From assembly GCA_964646605.1 (NCBI GenBank), contig CAZYEX010000042.1, positions 1 through 36,792 on the forward strand: a stretch of 36,792 nt of DNA, read 5' to 3'. Below, piece by piece: positions 23,502 to 32,325 of the stretch. The notes below the pieces were generated by a model that ran no database searches, had not been told where the DNA came from, and saw only the letters and a program-made list of their open reading frames with translations. Made by a program: the position numbers and the translations under genes. This stretch comes from SBAX01 sp964646605. Its GTDB lineage: Bacteria > Planctomycetota > Phycisphaerae > UBA1845. How positions within the stretch are numbered: position 1 is the first letter of the stretch; the number at the start of each line of letters is the position of its first letter.

Positions 23502-24592
23502 CGGACCGAAGCACCGCGCCGTACTACATCCAAGGCGTCGGCACGGCCGTGCCCGAGCGGTGGTTGAATTCCGAGCAAAGCGCACGGCTTCTGAGCCAAA
23601 CCTGCCTAACCCCGCGCAGCGCCCGGCTGCTCCAGAGGATCGCGCCCCTGACCGGAATCGAAAAGCGCCATTTGGCCGCGCTGGATTACGTGGATCAAGG
23701 GGATGGGGACGCGATGCTCTATCGGCCCGCGGGCGAGCAACCCCTGGGACCGGGAATGGGGGCACGGAACGCCCTGTTCGAGAAAGCCGCCGGTCCGCTG
23801 GTTACCCGCGCCTTGAGCGCATTTTCGGATGAGAATCTCGCCCGCGTCGGCACTCTGGTAACCGCGAGTTGTACGCACGCCTCTGCGCCGGGGCTGGAGC
23901 GGCCCATCCTGACCCACAGCCCCGTCCCCGCGTCCGCCCATCGATGGAATCTCGGCTTCATGGGCTGTTCGGCAGGCTTGGCGGCGATGCGCCTGGTCCA
24001 TCAGATGGCCGCCGTCGGTAACGCATCGCTCGTCGTGGCGTGTGAGGTGTCGTCATTGCACTTCCAGTATACGGATCAACTCGACCAGATGACGGCCAAT
24101 CTGCTATTCGCCGACGGCGCCGGCGCGATCCTTCTCTCCGCCGAGCCTTCGCCGGTCCAGGTGATCGATTGCGCTTGCGTTACGTTGCCCGCATCGGCGG
24201 AACAGATGGTTTGGTTTGGGGGCGACCACGGACTTCAGTTACGACTGTCGCAAGACTTACCCGATACGCTCGCGGATTGTCTGCCGCATATCGTCGAGGG
24301 ATTCCTGCGTGGTCAGGGGATGTCGATGCCCGATGTGGACCATTGGCTTGTTCATCCCGGCGGGCCGCAGATTCTCGACAACGTCGAACGGTCCTTGGGC
24401 CTGGGAAAGGACGCGCTCCACGCCTCGCGTTCGATTTTCAAACGCTATGGCAACATGTCGTCGCCGACGATCTTCTTTATCATGCGGGAATTGTTCGATT
24501 CTACGCCTGTCGGCCGGGCCGTCGCCCTGGCTTTCGGACCGGGGCTGACGATCGAATTGGTGCTTCTGCAATTTCGCGTCCCGGCGGGCTGA
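23498..24592 (+). CDS. Type III polyketide synthase (chalcone/stilbene synthase family)
   Basis: A 364-residue homodimeric ketosynthase that extends an acyl-CoA starter with malonyl-CoA and cyclises the chain. The catalytic triad is visible: Cys157 in 'LGFMGCSAGLAAMRL', His286 in 'LVHPGGPQILDNVE' and Asn319 in 'RYGNMSSPTIFFIM'. Family landmarks 'VTASCTHASAPGLERPIL' and 'LAFGPGLTIELVLLQ' are also present. His286 followed by 'PGGPQILD' separates it from FabH. The product may be an alkylresorcinol, alkylpyrone or similar lipid; starter length is not predictable by eye. It ends the six-gene run, and its 3' end faces the complex operon on the other strand with only 55 bases between. Confidence 0.93.
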   Translation: MTDRSTAPYYIQGVGTAVPERWLNSEQSARLLSQTCLTPRSARLLQRIAPLTGIEKRHLAALDYVDQGDGDAMLYRPAGEQPLGPGMGARNALFEKAAGPLVTRALSAFSDENLARVGTLVTASCTHASAPGLERPILTHSPVPASAHRWNLGFMGCSAGLAAMRLVHQMAAVGNASLVVACEVSSLHFQYTDQLDQMTANLLFADGAGAILLSAEPSPVQVIDCACVTLPASAEQMVWFGGDHGLQLRLSQDLPDTLADCLPHIVEGFLRGQGMSMPDVDHWLVHPGGPQILDNVERSLGLGKDALHASRSIFKRYGNMSSPTIFFIMRELFDSTPVGRAVALAFGPGLTIELVLLQFRVPAG

Positions 24593-24647
24593 CCGCGTTC
24601 GGTCGGCGACGGGCGAGCGAGGGTTTCGCCGCGTGTGCCTCCGTTTC

Positions 24648-25421
24648 TCACGGTCCGTCCACAGGTCGGGGCATGCGCCCGATGAACCGAAGCAGTCCAT
24701 CCAGAATCGTCAGCGGGTGCGGCGGGCAACCGGGGATGTAAAGGTCCACGGGCAGCATCCCATCGACTCCGTTGTGAACATCGGGACTGCCGGCGAACGG
24801 TCCGCCGCTGATTGCACACGCACCGAGTGCGATGACTACCTTCGGCTTGGGGACGGCCTCGTACGTCTCCATCAGGGCGTGGTGCATGTTGCGCGGGATC
24901 GCCCCAGTCACGAGCAGACCGTCGGCGTGGCGGGGCGACGCGACGAACTGAATGCCGAAACGCGACAAATCCCACCCCACCGTGTTCAGGACGTTGGTAT
25001 CGAGATCGCACGCATGGCAACTTCCGGCGCACACTTCGCGCAGGCGCAGTGCCCGTCCGAGGATTCGAAACAAATCCTCGCCCATCCGTTCGGCAAGTCT
25101 CACATCGCCATCCGAAAGAACGAGGTCCGTTCTCTGGCTGGTTGCGAGTCGGTAGTCCGTGGTGTATCGGATGGCGCCTTCCGGGCACGCGTCCACACAG
25201 GCCGTACAAAACAGGCACTTACCAAGATCGAGCGACAGTGGGCCCGCCGCGGAAATGGCTTGTGTAGGGCACGCGTCCTCGCACACTTTGCAGTCGTCCG
25301 GGCATTTCGAGCCGTCGATCTTCGGCCGGCCTCGGAACCGGTCCGGTAGCACCGGTAGTTCGAGGGGGAACTTCGTCGTCCTGTGCCCTTGGGCGAGTCT
25401 GGTTCTCAGGATCTTTAGCAT
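24648..25421 (-). CDS. Small subunit of hydrogenase-4/complex I-like complex fused to a two-cluster ferredoxin
   Basis: The 257-residue protein joins a HyfH-type ferredoxin (residues about 36-85) to a NuoB/HycG/HyfI-type subunit (about 125-250). The ferredoxin part has two [4Fe-4S] motifs: Cys40-x3-Cys44-x2-Cys47-x3-Cys51-Pro (first gap unusual) and Cys69-x2-Cys72-x2-Cys75-x3-Cys79-Pro. The second part keeps the ligands of the proximal cluster: Cys135 and Cys138 in 'GSCHACDLD', Cys202 in 'GACA' and Cys232 in 'PGCPPHP'. Electrons probably enter through the ferredoxin domain and reach the large subunit via the proximal cluster. It is last in the operon, 54 bases after the large-subunit gene. 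The separate genes hyfH and hyfI of E. coli are here one. Confidence 0.9.
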   Translation of the reverse strand: MLKILRTRLAQGHRTTKFPLELPVLPDRFRGRPKIDGSKCPDDCKVCEDACPTQAISAAGPLSLDLGKCLFCTACVDACPEGAIRYTTDYRLATSQRTDLVLSDGDVRLAERMGEDLFRILGRALRLREVCAGSCHACDLDTNVLNTVGWDLSRFGIQFVASPRHADGLLVTGAIPRNMHHALMETYEAVPKPKVVIALGACAISGGPFAGSPDVHNGVDGMLPVDLYIPGCPPHPLTILDGLLRFIGRMPRPVDGP

Positions 25422-25475
25422 ACCTTGTTCACTCTCCCCGCCATGGCAGGCCGGACGGAGCCCACGAAAAAATTC

Positions 25476-27029
25476 TCACAGATCATGCCCCGCATAGCTC
25501 AGGTTGAAACTCTTGTTGCACAGCGGGAAATCCGAAATCTGCGCGCCGCGCAGGGCCAGGGCCAGCCCCAACCAGTTGTGAATCGACGGATCCTTCACTT
25601 TTACAAACGCGAGCTTGCCCGCGTCATCCGTGAACGCCACGTGCATCGCTTCCCCCCGCCACGTCTCACTCAATCCGAAAGCCATGGAGTTGGCACGCAG
25701 CGGACCCGTCGTTTCGAACGTCTTGCCCGCGGGCTTGTTTCCCAGCAGCTCGAGGAGGAATTCGAGCGAGCGCTGCACCTCGAGCCATCGAACCGCGGCG
25801 CGGGCGTACACGTCGCCGGTCGTTTCCATGGCCACGGGTATGTGGCTGAACTGAAAGACGCCGTAGGCGTGATCGTGGCGTACGTCGCGCATACAGCCCG
25901 AGGCCCGCGCCGCCGGACCGACCAGTCCGATCTGGTCCGCCTGTTCCCGGGGCAGCGTACCCGTGCCCTCGAATCGCGCCAGCACGGAAGATTGTTCGAA
26001 CATCATATCCAAAACTTGAAGCACCTCCGGCTGGAGTTCCTCCAACCGTCGGTGAAGTTTGTCGGCAAGGTCCGTGGGAATATCAAAGACCACCCCGCCC
26101 GGGCGCAGGAGGTTCCGCCCGAAGCGGTTTCCGCAGATGTCCAAGGTCAAGTTCAGGAACTCGCCGCGGAGGCGTCCGAGGTAGGAGGCGCCCGGCAAGA
26201 ATGCGACGTCGTTGCAGAGCGCTCCGAGATCGCCGACATGGTTGGCCAGTCGCTCTAATTCCAACGCGATGCCGCGAATCGCATGGGCGCGAACGCTCAC
26301 TTTCGCGCCCGCCAGAGCCTCCAGCGCCGTGCAATAGGCCAGGGCATGACCGATCGAAGCGTCCCCCGCGATCGTCTCCGCCACAATCGCAGAACGGGTT
26401 GCATTTCGATGCAGAAGGAGCGGCTCGGCCCCACGGTGCTGGTAGCCCAACGCGATTTCTAGATGCAGCACTTCTTCGCCGTGGCATTGGAAGCGAAAGT
26501 GGCCGGGCTCGATCACCCCGGCATGAACGGGGCCGACCGCGACTTCGTGAACTTCATCGCCTTCCACGCGATAGAACGGGTAATCGCCGGGGATCGGTTT
26601 GTCCGGATCGAACGGACCCCAAGGCGCCGACGAACCGTCGTCCGTGGCGTGATAACGAAGAGGCTTCAGCCAGGGATGCCCGACGGGGTGAACACCATAT
26701 TGCTCGGCGATTTCTCGCTCAAACGCCTGTGCCGCGGGCCAGTGGGATGTAATCGAGGGATAGCGCAGCGGTCCGACGTCGGATCGCGGCGGTTGGGAGC
26801 AACAGACCTCCACCGTGCCCTCCCGGTCATTGGCCAGGTAGGCATACAACGTCACCCCGCCATCCGGTTCGCGTCGGCCGAATAGCTGTGCCAAGCGCAG
26901 GCCGCGACTGCGACCCTCCTGTAGGTGATCGGAGAGGTCGTCCGATTCGACCCGTGGAATCGACGCGATGTCCACACACTCGCCCTGGCGCATGGTGATC
27001 CAATCACGACCTTCCCCTGGAGCGGTCAA
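25476..27029 (-). CDS. Large subunit (NuoC-NuoD/HyfG-like) lacking the Ni-Fe cysteines
   Basis: The 517-residue protein has an N-terminal NuoC-like part ('YPSITSHWPAAQAFEREIAEQYG', residues 90-112) and a C-terminal NuoD/hydrogenase-large part beginning 'VAVGPVHAGVIEPGHFRF', the form found in group 4 hydrogenases. At the place of the first CxxC (RVCGIC in HycE) it reads 'ETIAGDASIGHA', with alanines 221 and 224. At the C-terminal DPCxxC it reads 'FNLSYAGHDL' (508-517). All four nickel ligands are therefore missing, so it cannot be a Ni-Fe hydrogenase. It matches the Ehr (hydrogenase-related) type. The TTG start overlaps the previous stop (TTGA); ATG 26993 is an alternative. It probably binds an unknown acceptor at the former active site. 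Confidence 0.9.
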   Translation of the reverse strand: MTAPGEGRDWITMRQGECVDIASIPRVESDDLSDHLQEGRSRGLRLAQLFGRREPDGGVTLYAYLANDREGTVEVCCSQPPRSDVGPLRYPSITSHWPAAQAFEREIAEQYGVHPVGHPWLKPLRYHATDDGSSAPWGPFDPDKPIPGDYPFYRVEGDEVHEVAVGPVHAGVIEPGHFRFQCHGEEVLHLEIALGYQHRGAEPLLLHRNATRSAIVAETIAGDASIGHALAYCTALEALAGAKVSVRAHAIRGIALELERLANHVGDLGALCNDVAFLPGASYLGRLRGEFLNLTLDICGNRFGRNLLRPGGVVFDIPTDLADKLHRRLEELQPEVLQVLDMMFEQSSVLARFEGTGTLPREQADQIGLVGPAARASGCMRDVRHDHAYGVFQFSHIPVAMETTGDVYARAAVRWLEVQRSLEFLLELLGNKPAGKTFETTGPLRANSMAFGLSETWRGEAMHVAFTDDAGKLAFVKVKDPSIHNWLGLALALRGAQISDFPLCNKSFNLSYAGHDL

Positions 27030-28546
27030 GGAACACCCTCCATTCCGGATGCCACGCCCGCGCCCGACACCATCCTCGATGGTTCGAGTGTTGCGGCGGC
27101 CTCGGAAAGAGCCTGCCTTACAAACGCGGGCTGATAGGCGCCCGTTGCGAACGCGACAAGCAACAAGACGGTGGCGGGTGCCAGCATCGTGACATTCCGC
27201 CAGCGTCCTTCGTCTCCTGAGCCGCGGGCTTCAGCCCGCGCGGAGTCCGCGCGGACCAAAGTCCGTGGTTCGCCGGGCGTCCCGAAGACCATGGGCAACA
27301 TCGCGGTCATCACCCCGACAAACACGATGGCGAGTGTGAGCGTGAACAACCCCAGAACCCACCACTGCCCCCTCTGCGCCGCGGCGAACAGAATGCCGAG
27401 TTCGCTGAAGAACATTCCGAAGGGTGGCAATCCGCAGGTGGCGCACAATCCGCCGAGAAACAGTATCCCGGCGGCGGGGTGGTGGTGAATGGCCCCGCGC
27501 ACGTCACTCACACGGTTGCTTTGGTAGATTCGCCAGAAAAAGCCGGCCAGGAAGAACAGGACGCCCTTGTTCAGCGTGTTGTGCATGGCGTGGAGCATGG
27601 CCGCATACGACCCTCCGAGCCCAAGCCCGACGCCCACCACCATCACGCCCATGTGCTCGACGCTGGTGTAGGCGAAAATGCGGCGATAGTCGTTGTTGCC
27701 CACCACGAAGACCGCCGCGGTGGCAATGGAGAGCAACCCGAACGCGATCAACCAACCGCCCGCGAACTCCGCCAATCCCGCGGCGCTGCAGACTTGGTAG
27801 ACGCGGAGAATCCCCATGAACGCCCCCAGCGTCATGCCGCCGGAAAGGAGCGCCGCCACGGGCGGAGGGGCCTCGCCGTACGCGTCCGGCTTCCAACTGT
27901 GAAGTGGCGAAAGACCCATTTTGGCGCCGAAGCCGACCAGCGCAAGCAAGAATCCGGCACGTAGCCACTGAGTGTCCAACTCCTTGGCGCGCAGGATCAG
28001 ATCGTCATACACCAGCGAGACCGGGTGCGCCGACTTCATCGCCGCCACGGCGATGCAGAACACTCCAAGCAGCGCAAGGGCGATGCCCACGGAGTTCATC
28101 AAGAGAAACTTCCACGTGGCCTCCAGGGCCCGGGCACTGAGACGAAAGTAGATGAGCGGAGTCGCCGCCAACGACGCCGCCTCGATGGCGACCCACAGCA
28201 CGCCCAGATGTCGGCTGATGCACACGGCGCTCAGCGCCGCCTCCAGACCCAACATGCACGCCAGGAAGACCCGTTGGGAGATCAGGGCTTTGCGATGGTA
28301 TCCCACGAAGTAAACCGATGTCGCCGCGAACAGCACGCTCACCAGACTGACAAAGAGGTGTCCCAGCGGCTCGATCGCAAAAAAAGAATCCGCCTCGTGT
28401 ACGAAGCTTGAAGACCAACTCCAGATCGTCACCGCCAGATGGGCCAAGGTTCCCGCGACCAGGCTCGCCAGACGCAAGCGCGGACCCGGCAACACGAGGC
28501 ATACCGCGGCGAAGGCTATGGGAACAAGGATCAGATGCACATGCAC
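27026..28546 (-). CDS. hyfF: HyfF-like antiporter-type membrane subunit
   Basis: A 506-residue protein with about 14 membrane helices, related to NuoN/NuoM and HyfF. Diagnostic segments are 'WVAIEAASLAATPLIYF', with the ion-path glutamate, 'LVGFGAKMGLSPLHSWKPDAYGEAPPPVAALLSGGM', with the conserved lysine, and 'AMHNTLNKGVLFFLAGFFW'. It probably pumps H+ or Na+ within the complex. The GTG start follows GGGAG by eight bases, two bases after the hyfE stop. Residues about 430-446 are an odd, charged insert ('VRADSARAEARGSGDEG') coded by a palindromic repeat at 27223-27265, between 'GTPGEPRTL' and 'GRWRNVTML', in a cytoplasmic or periplasmic loop. Confidence 0.9.
   Translation of the reverse strand: MHVHLILVPIAFAAVCLVLPGPRLRLASLVAGTLAHLAVTIWSWSSSFVHEADSFFAIEPLGHLFVSLVSVLFAATSVYFVGYHRKALISQRVFLACMLGLEAALSAVCISRHLGVLWVAIEAASLAATPLIYFRLSARALEATWKFLLMNSVGIALALLGVFCIAVAAMKSAHPVSLVYDDLILRAKELDTQWLRAGFLLALVGFGAKMGLSPLHSWKPDAYGEAPPPVAALLSGGMTLGAFMGILRVYQVCSAAGLAEFAGGWLIAFGLLSIATAAVFVVGNNDYRRIFAYTSVEHMGVMVVGVGLGLGGSYAAMLHAMHNTLNKGVLFFLAGFFWRIYQSNRVSDVRGAIHHHPAAGILFLGGLCATCGLPPFGMFFSELGILFAAAQRGQWWVLGLFTLTLAIVFVGVMTAMLPMVFGTPGEPRTLVRADSARAEARGSGDEGRWRNVTMLAPATVLLLVAFATGAYQPAFVRQALSEAAATLEPSRMVSGAGVASGMEGVP
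27223..27265. repeat. Palindromic dispersed-type repeat inside the hyfF-like gene
   Basis: Three overlapping hairpins: CGCGGGCT-tc-AGCCCGCG (27223-27240), CCGCGCGG-agt-CCGCGCGG (27236-27254) and CGGAC-caaa-GTCCG (27252-27265). Such sequence is typical of REP elements, yet here it is in frame in a coding region. Confidence 0.7.
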
Positions 28547-28547
28547 G

Positions 28548-29210
28548 CTAGGACTCCCTCAACGCATCGAGCAGGTGCGTATCCATGTGGTCGAACTCGC
28601 GGCGAATGTGGTAGACCACGATCCCCATGATGAACACACCCACGAACAGGTCCAGCAAGATGCCCAGCTCGACCAGCACCGGTGTTTGTTCGAGCAGCAG
28701 CAAACCGAAGACGAAAATTCCGTTCTCGAGGACGAGGTAACCGAGCACCTGCGTGATGGCCTTCAGCCGGCTGACGAGCACGAGCAGACCGTTGAACACC
28801 GTCGCCAAGGACACCGGAAGCAGCAGATCCGACGGCGCCTCGGTCGGCAACGGCATGCCTTTCGCAAAGGCGAAACTGGTCACGATCATCAGGGCGCCGA
28901 CGATGACGGAGGCGGTGAAGCCGATGAACGGCTCGATTTCCCGATGAATCTCGCCCGTCCTCAGCACGCGCAACAGGACCCAGGGAATGAGGACGACCTT
29001 GAGTCCGACCGCCCCCGCTGTGATGATGAGCGTATGCGCTCCGGGCATCGTCTCGTGGCGCATTCCAATGGCGAGCGGTAGGACGGAGAGCAACAGACTT
29101 TGCAGCGCGAGGGTCCGGATGCACGCGGCCATGCGGCTCGTCGCCAGCATGGCAAGGTTCAGCAGGACCGCAAGAACGAGAATGGAATCGATGGCGGCCT
29201 GGAGCATCAC
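28548..29210 (-). CDS. hyfE: HyfE-like membrane subunit
   Basis: A 220-residue protein with about six or seven membrane helices. The C-terminal half contains the NuoK-like element of HyfE: 'VLGYLVLENGIFVFGLLLLEQTPVLVELGILLDLFVGVFIMGI', split over two helices, with the buried Glu of the ion channel in 'LENG' and 'LVELG'. It sits between HyfC and HyfF and forms part of the proton path. The GTG at 29210 overlaps the hyfC stop (GTGA); the next codon is ATG, giving an equally possible start at 29207. Confidence 0.9.
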   Translation of the reverse strand: MMLQAAIDSILVLAVLLNLAMLATSRMAACIRTLALQSLLLSVLPLAIGMRHETMPGAHTLIITAGAVGLKVVLIPWVLLRVLRTGEIHREIEPFIGFTASVIVGALMIVTSFAFAKGMPLPTEAPSDLLLPVSLATVFNGLLVLVSRLKAITQVLGYLVLENGIFVFGLLLLEQTPVLVELGILLDLFVGVFIMGIVVYHIRREFDHMDTHLLDALRES

Positions 29211-30142
29211 GCGGTCCTCCGCATGAGAACGAGCACGACGGCGATCGCGGACAGGACCGTGGCGCCGGCGAGAAGCATCGGGATTCGATTCAAGCGCATT
29301 CGCGCCGTCGCGGACTCAATGACGCCCACGATGAGGGCCAACCCGCCGAGTTCGACCACTCGAAGCAGAGGGCTCCAGACGCTCAGTCCGGCCGGATGTG
29401 GAATCGCCGCATGAACCAGGATCGAACCCAACAAGGTGAACTTCAAGGCGGCGCCATAGGTGATGTATGCAAATTCCGGCCCGCTGTGATCGAGAACCAT
29501 GACCTCATGGATCATGGTGAGTTCCAGGTGCGTCCCGGGATCGTCCACGGGAACGCGGCAGGCTTCGGTGAGCAGCACGACCAATAGCGCTCCGACGACG
29601 AGGATCATCGCCGGGCCCGCAATTTGCCACTCGGGCAAAAGGCTCGGTCCGATCATTTCGCTCAGCCGCAGGCTCTTCGTGGCCACGGCCATGACCACGA
29701 ACGCGAGGAAGAGAGCAGGTTCCGACATGGCACCGAACGTCACTTCGCGCGAGGCCCCCATCCCCTCGAAACTGCTCCCCGTATCCATCGCGGCGAGAAC
29801 GGTGAACATGCGACCCAGCGCGAAAAGGTACGCCACCAGGATTACGTCCCCGGAAAACCCAAGCAACGAGTCGTTGGAAAGTACGGGGATCAGCGTGGTC
29901 GCCGTCAACAAGGCCGCCAGATGGATAATCGGCCCGGCGCGAAAAATCCAGGTCGTCGACTTGCTGTAGACCGCATTTTTTTGGATGAGCTTGTGCAGAT
30001 CGAAATAGGGCTGCAACCACGGCGGCCCCACACGCCCTCCAAACCACGCCTTGGTCTTGGCGATGACGCTCAGGAGCAACGGCGGAAGGGTCAAGGCGAC
30101 CAGCAACTCCGGAACAAACAGGATGGCTCGAACGAAGGTCAT
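29207..30142 (-). CDS. hyfC: HyfC/NuoH-like membrane subunit
   Basis: A 311-residue protein with eight helices, homologous to NuoH and HyfC, which joins the peripheral arm to the membrane arm. The cytoplasmic loop motif 'AWFGGRVGPPWLQPYFDLHKLIQK' (about 31-55) and the charged loop 'EACRVPVDDPGTHLELTMIHEVM' (about 193-215) are the family's quinone or acceptor contact regions and are intact. The start overlaps the upstream stop by four bases (ATGA), and the stop overlaps hyfE. The intact loop acids suggest real coupling between electron transfer and ion movement even though the Ni-Fe site is gone. Confidence 0.93.
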   Translation of the reverse strand: MTFVRAILFVPELLVALTLPPLLLSVIAKTKAWFGGRVGPPWLQPYFDLHKLIQKNAVYSKSTTWIFRAGPIIHLAALLTATTLIPVLSNDSLLGFSGDVILVAYLFALGRMFTVLAAMDTGSSFEGMGASREVTFGAMSEPALFLAFVVMAVATKSLRLSEMIGPSLLPEWQIAGPAMILVVGALLVVLLTEACRVPVDDPGTHLELTMIHEVMVLDHSGPEFAYITYGAALKFTLLGSILVHAAIPHPAGLSVWSPLLRVVELGGLALIVGVIESATARMRLNRIPMLLAGATVLSAIAVVLVLMRRTA

Positions 30143-32325
30143 CGCTCAACTCCGATGTTCACCGCAGGCGGATGATCCGGCCGGGTCGTCGTTTGCACCC
30201 GCCCCCTGGACGAGATCGCCTCAAACAGGAATAAGACGACCAGGGTCAGCACGACGAACAGAAGACGGACCTGAATGCTCCCGCGGCGAAGCGCCGCAAC
30301 CATCCGGCCGACCAAGGTTCTGAGCGGGCCGCGACGATGCTTCCCTGTGGAATGCACAGCCTCCGGCGACTCTTGCACTCCCGGCAAGGAGACGGTCCGC
30401 ACCATGGCGAACAACCGGGACACGCCGTGGAACGCCGGCTGGAACAACTCGTGCTCGGCCATGTCCGGCGTGTGCGTTTCCACGCGAGCCGCGGTCGGGA
30501 AGGAGCCCGCGGGCGCGGCGAACGTCCGCTCCGGCCACAGTAGACTTCGAAAAGTGGTTACGAGAAAGGACGCAAACGACCAAGCCGTGTACTGCATCCG
30601 CGGCGTGGGTTGCGTGTATCCGCATCCCCAAGTCGTCACCGTCGCCGCCACGCCTGCATCGCGACGTGCGGCGCGTGTCAGCGCCCATCGACGCACGACG
30701 AGCAGGCCGCCCACGACGACAACGAACAGCAACGTCATCCACGATAGTCGTATCGCCGGTGCAAGAACGCTCCCGACCCGTATGCTGATTTCGTCCACGG
30801 GCATGTTGGCAAGCACACTGGTCGCCGGTCGCACAAGGGGAACCCACACGCTGGGCAGCACCCCGATCAGAATGCAAAGAAGGCTCAAGACCGCCATCGC
30901 TGTCGTCATGCCCGCGGGTGTCCGGCGTGTCCGCAGGCTTGGCTCTCGCGGTTCGCCAAGGAATACGACGCCGAACACTTTCGCAAAACAGGCCAGGGCC
31001 AGTCCGCCCATCAACGCCAACGCCGCCACGCCCACGGCCTGCAATCCGCCGGAGGAACCCGTTCCTCGGATCAGGCCCTCAAGGAGCGAGCCGAAAATCA
31101 CCCATTCACTCAGAAAACCATTCAACGGCGGCAGCCCGCAAATCGCGACAGCGCCAATCAGAAACATCATGGCGTTGGCGGGCGTCCGCCGAGCGAGCCC
31201 GCCTAGACGCTCGATCTCGCCGGTCCCGCTGCCGTGGGACACTGCGCCGGCGGACAAAAAAAGCAGACCTTTGAACAGGGCGTGGTTGGTTACGTGCAGA
31301 AGCGCCCCCGCGTACCCGAGTACGGCCAGCGTGGGTTCGCCCTTGGTCTCGCCGAGCATTCCAACGCCGATGCCGAGTGCAATGATGCCGATGTTCTCAA
31401 CCGTGTGATACGCGAGCAGGCGCTTCAAGTCGTGTTGCGCCAATGCATAGAGAACTCCCATCACACCGCTCACGACGCCCACAAGCAGCAAGAGTTCACC
31501 GCAGATCAACGGAAGCGGCGGCAACCAGGAAAGAAGCCGCAGCAGACCGTAGATGCCGGTCTTCACCACGACGCCGGACAGAAGCGCCGACACGGGCGTC
31601 GGCGCCACCGGATGGGCAGCGGGAAGCCACACATGCATGGGCATCAAGCCGGCCTTGGTGCCAAATCCCGCCAGACCCAGACCAAAAAGCGTGACCAAGG
31701 TCATGGGCTCATCCGGGCCCACCGCGCTGGGAAAGGAAGAAAACGCGGTCGTCCCGGATCGAGCGAACAGAATTCCGAATAGCGGCAACAGGAACAAACC
31801 GGTTCCCAGGTGTGTAGCGATGAGGTACATCCACGCGCCGCGTCGCACCTCGGGGCGGTCATGATGAAAAGACACGAGAAAGAACGCGGTCAGAGTCATG
31901 ACTTCCCAACTAATCAAAAACAGCACCGCGTCGGCGGCACACACAAGCAGAATGAGGGAAGCCAGAAGCCCACAGAAGAGCGCACAAAACACGGGCGTGG
32001 GCTCGGCGCTCGGGGTCGAACTCATGTAGGGTACGGAATACACGGCCACACAAGCGGCCAAGACTCCGATCGTCAACAGGAACCATGCCGACAAGCCGTC
32101 AAGGCAGAGCGAAGCCGTGCCCAAAGCGAGCGGCCATGCCGCCTCGTACGGACCGGGCGATGAGTAACCCAGCAACACCGCTCCCGCCGCAATCACCACA
32201 AGCGCCGCAGCGACAAGCGCAAGTAGCATGGCCAGGTGGAGCGCCAAACGCGGCACGCGCATGAGCAACAACGATATCACCGTCCCCAGGGCAAGAAGCG
32301 CCAGGCTCGTGAGCACCAGGGTCAT
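30139..32325 (-). CDS. hyfB: HyfB-like antiporter subunit, second copy
   Basis: A 728-residue membrane protein with about 16-17 helices of the NuoL/HycC/HyfB type. Motifs: 'LISWEVMTLTAFFLVSFHHD' with the key Glu, 'LGLAGFGTKAGLMPMHVWLPAAHPVAPTPVSALLSGVVVKTG' (split by the conserved lysines), and the C-terminal 'TWGCGYTQPTPRMQYTAWSF' typical of HycC/HyfB. It is a paralogue of the gene just upstream, with the same domain order and C-terminal motif but a longer tail. The extended C-terminal part has a further helix ('LLFVVLTLVVLFLFEAI'). It probably forms one ion-pumping module. Confidence 0.92.
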   Translation of the reverse strand: MTLVLTSLALLALGTVISLLLMRVPRLALHLAMLLALVAAALVVIAAGAVLLGYSSPGPYEAAWPLALGTASLCLDGLSAWFLLTIGVLAACVAVYSVPYMSSTPSAEPTPVFCALFCGLLASLILLVCAADAVLFLISWEVMTLTAFFLVSFHHDRPEVRRGAWMYLIATHLGTGLFLLPLFGILFARSGTTAFSSFPSAVGPDEPMTLVTLFGLGLAGFGTKAGLMPMHVWLPAAHPVAPTPVSALLSGVVVKTGIYGLLRLLSWLPPLPLICGELLLLVGVVSGVMGVLYALAQHDLKRLLAYHTVENIGIIALGIGVGMLGETKGEPTLAVLGYAGALLHVTNHALFKGLLFLSAGAVSHGSGTGEIERLGGLARRTPANAMMFLIGAVAICGLPPLNGFLSEWVIFGSLLEGLIRGTGSSGGLQAVGVAALALMGGLALACFAKVFGVVFLGEPREPSLRTRRTPAGMTTAMAVLSLLCILIGVLPSVWVPLVRPATSVLANMPVDEISIRVGSVLAPAIRLSWMTLLFVVVVGGLLVVRRWALTRAARRDAGVAATVTTWGCGYTQPTPRMQYTAWSFASFLVTTFRSLLWPERTFAAPAGSFPTAARVETHTPDMAEHELFQPAFHGVSRLFAMVRTVSLPGVQESPEAVHSTGKHRRGPLRTLVGRMVAALRRGSIQVRLLFVVLTLVVLFLFEAISSRGRVQTTTRPDHPPAVNIGVER

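Noticed and set aside
25476..27029. Reading the large subunit as an active Ni-Fe hydrogenase
   Set aside because: Both CxxC motifs are replaced (AGDA and LSYAG), so nickel cannot be bound in the usual way.
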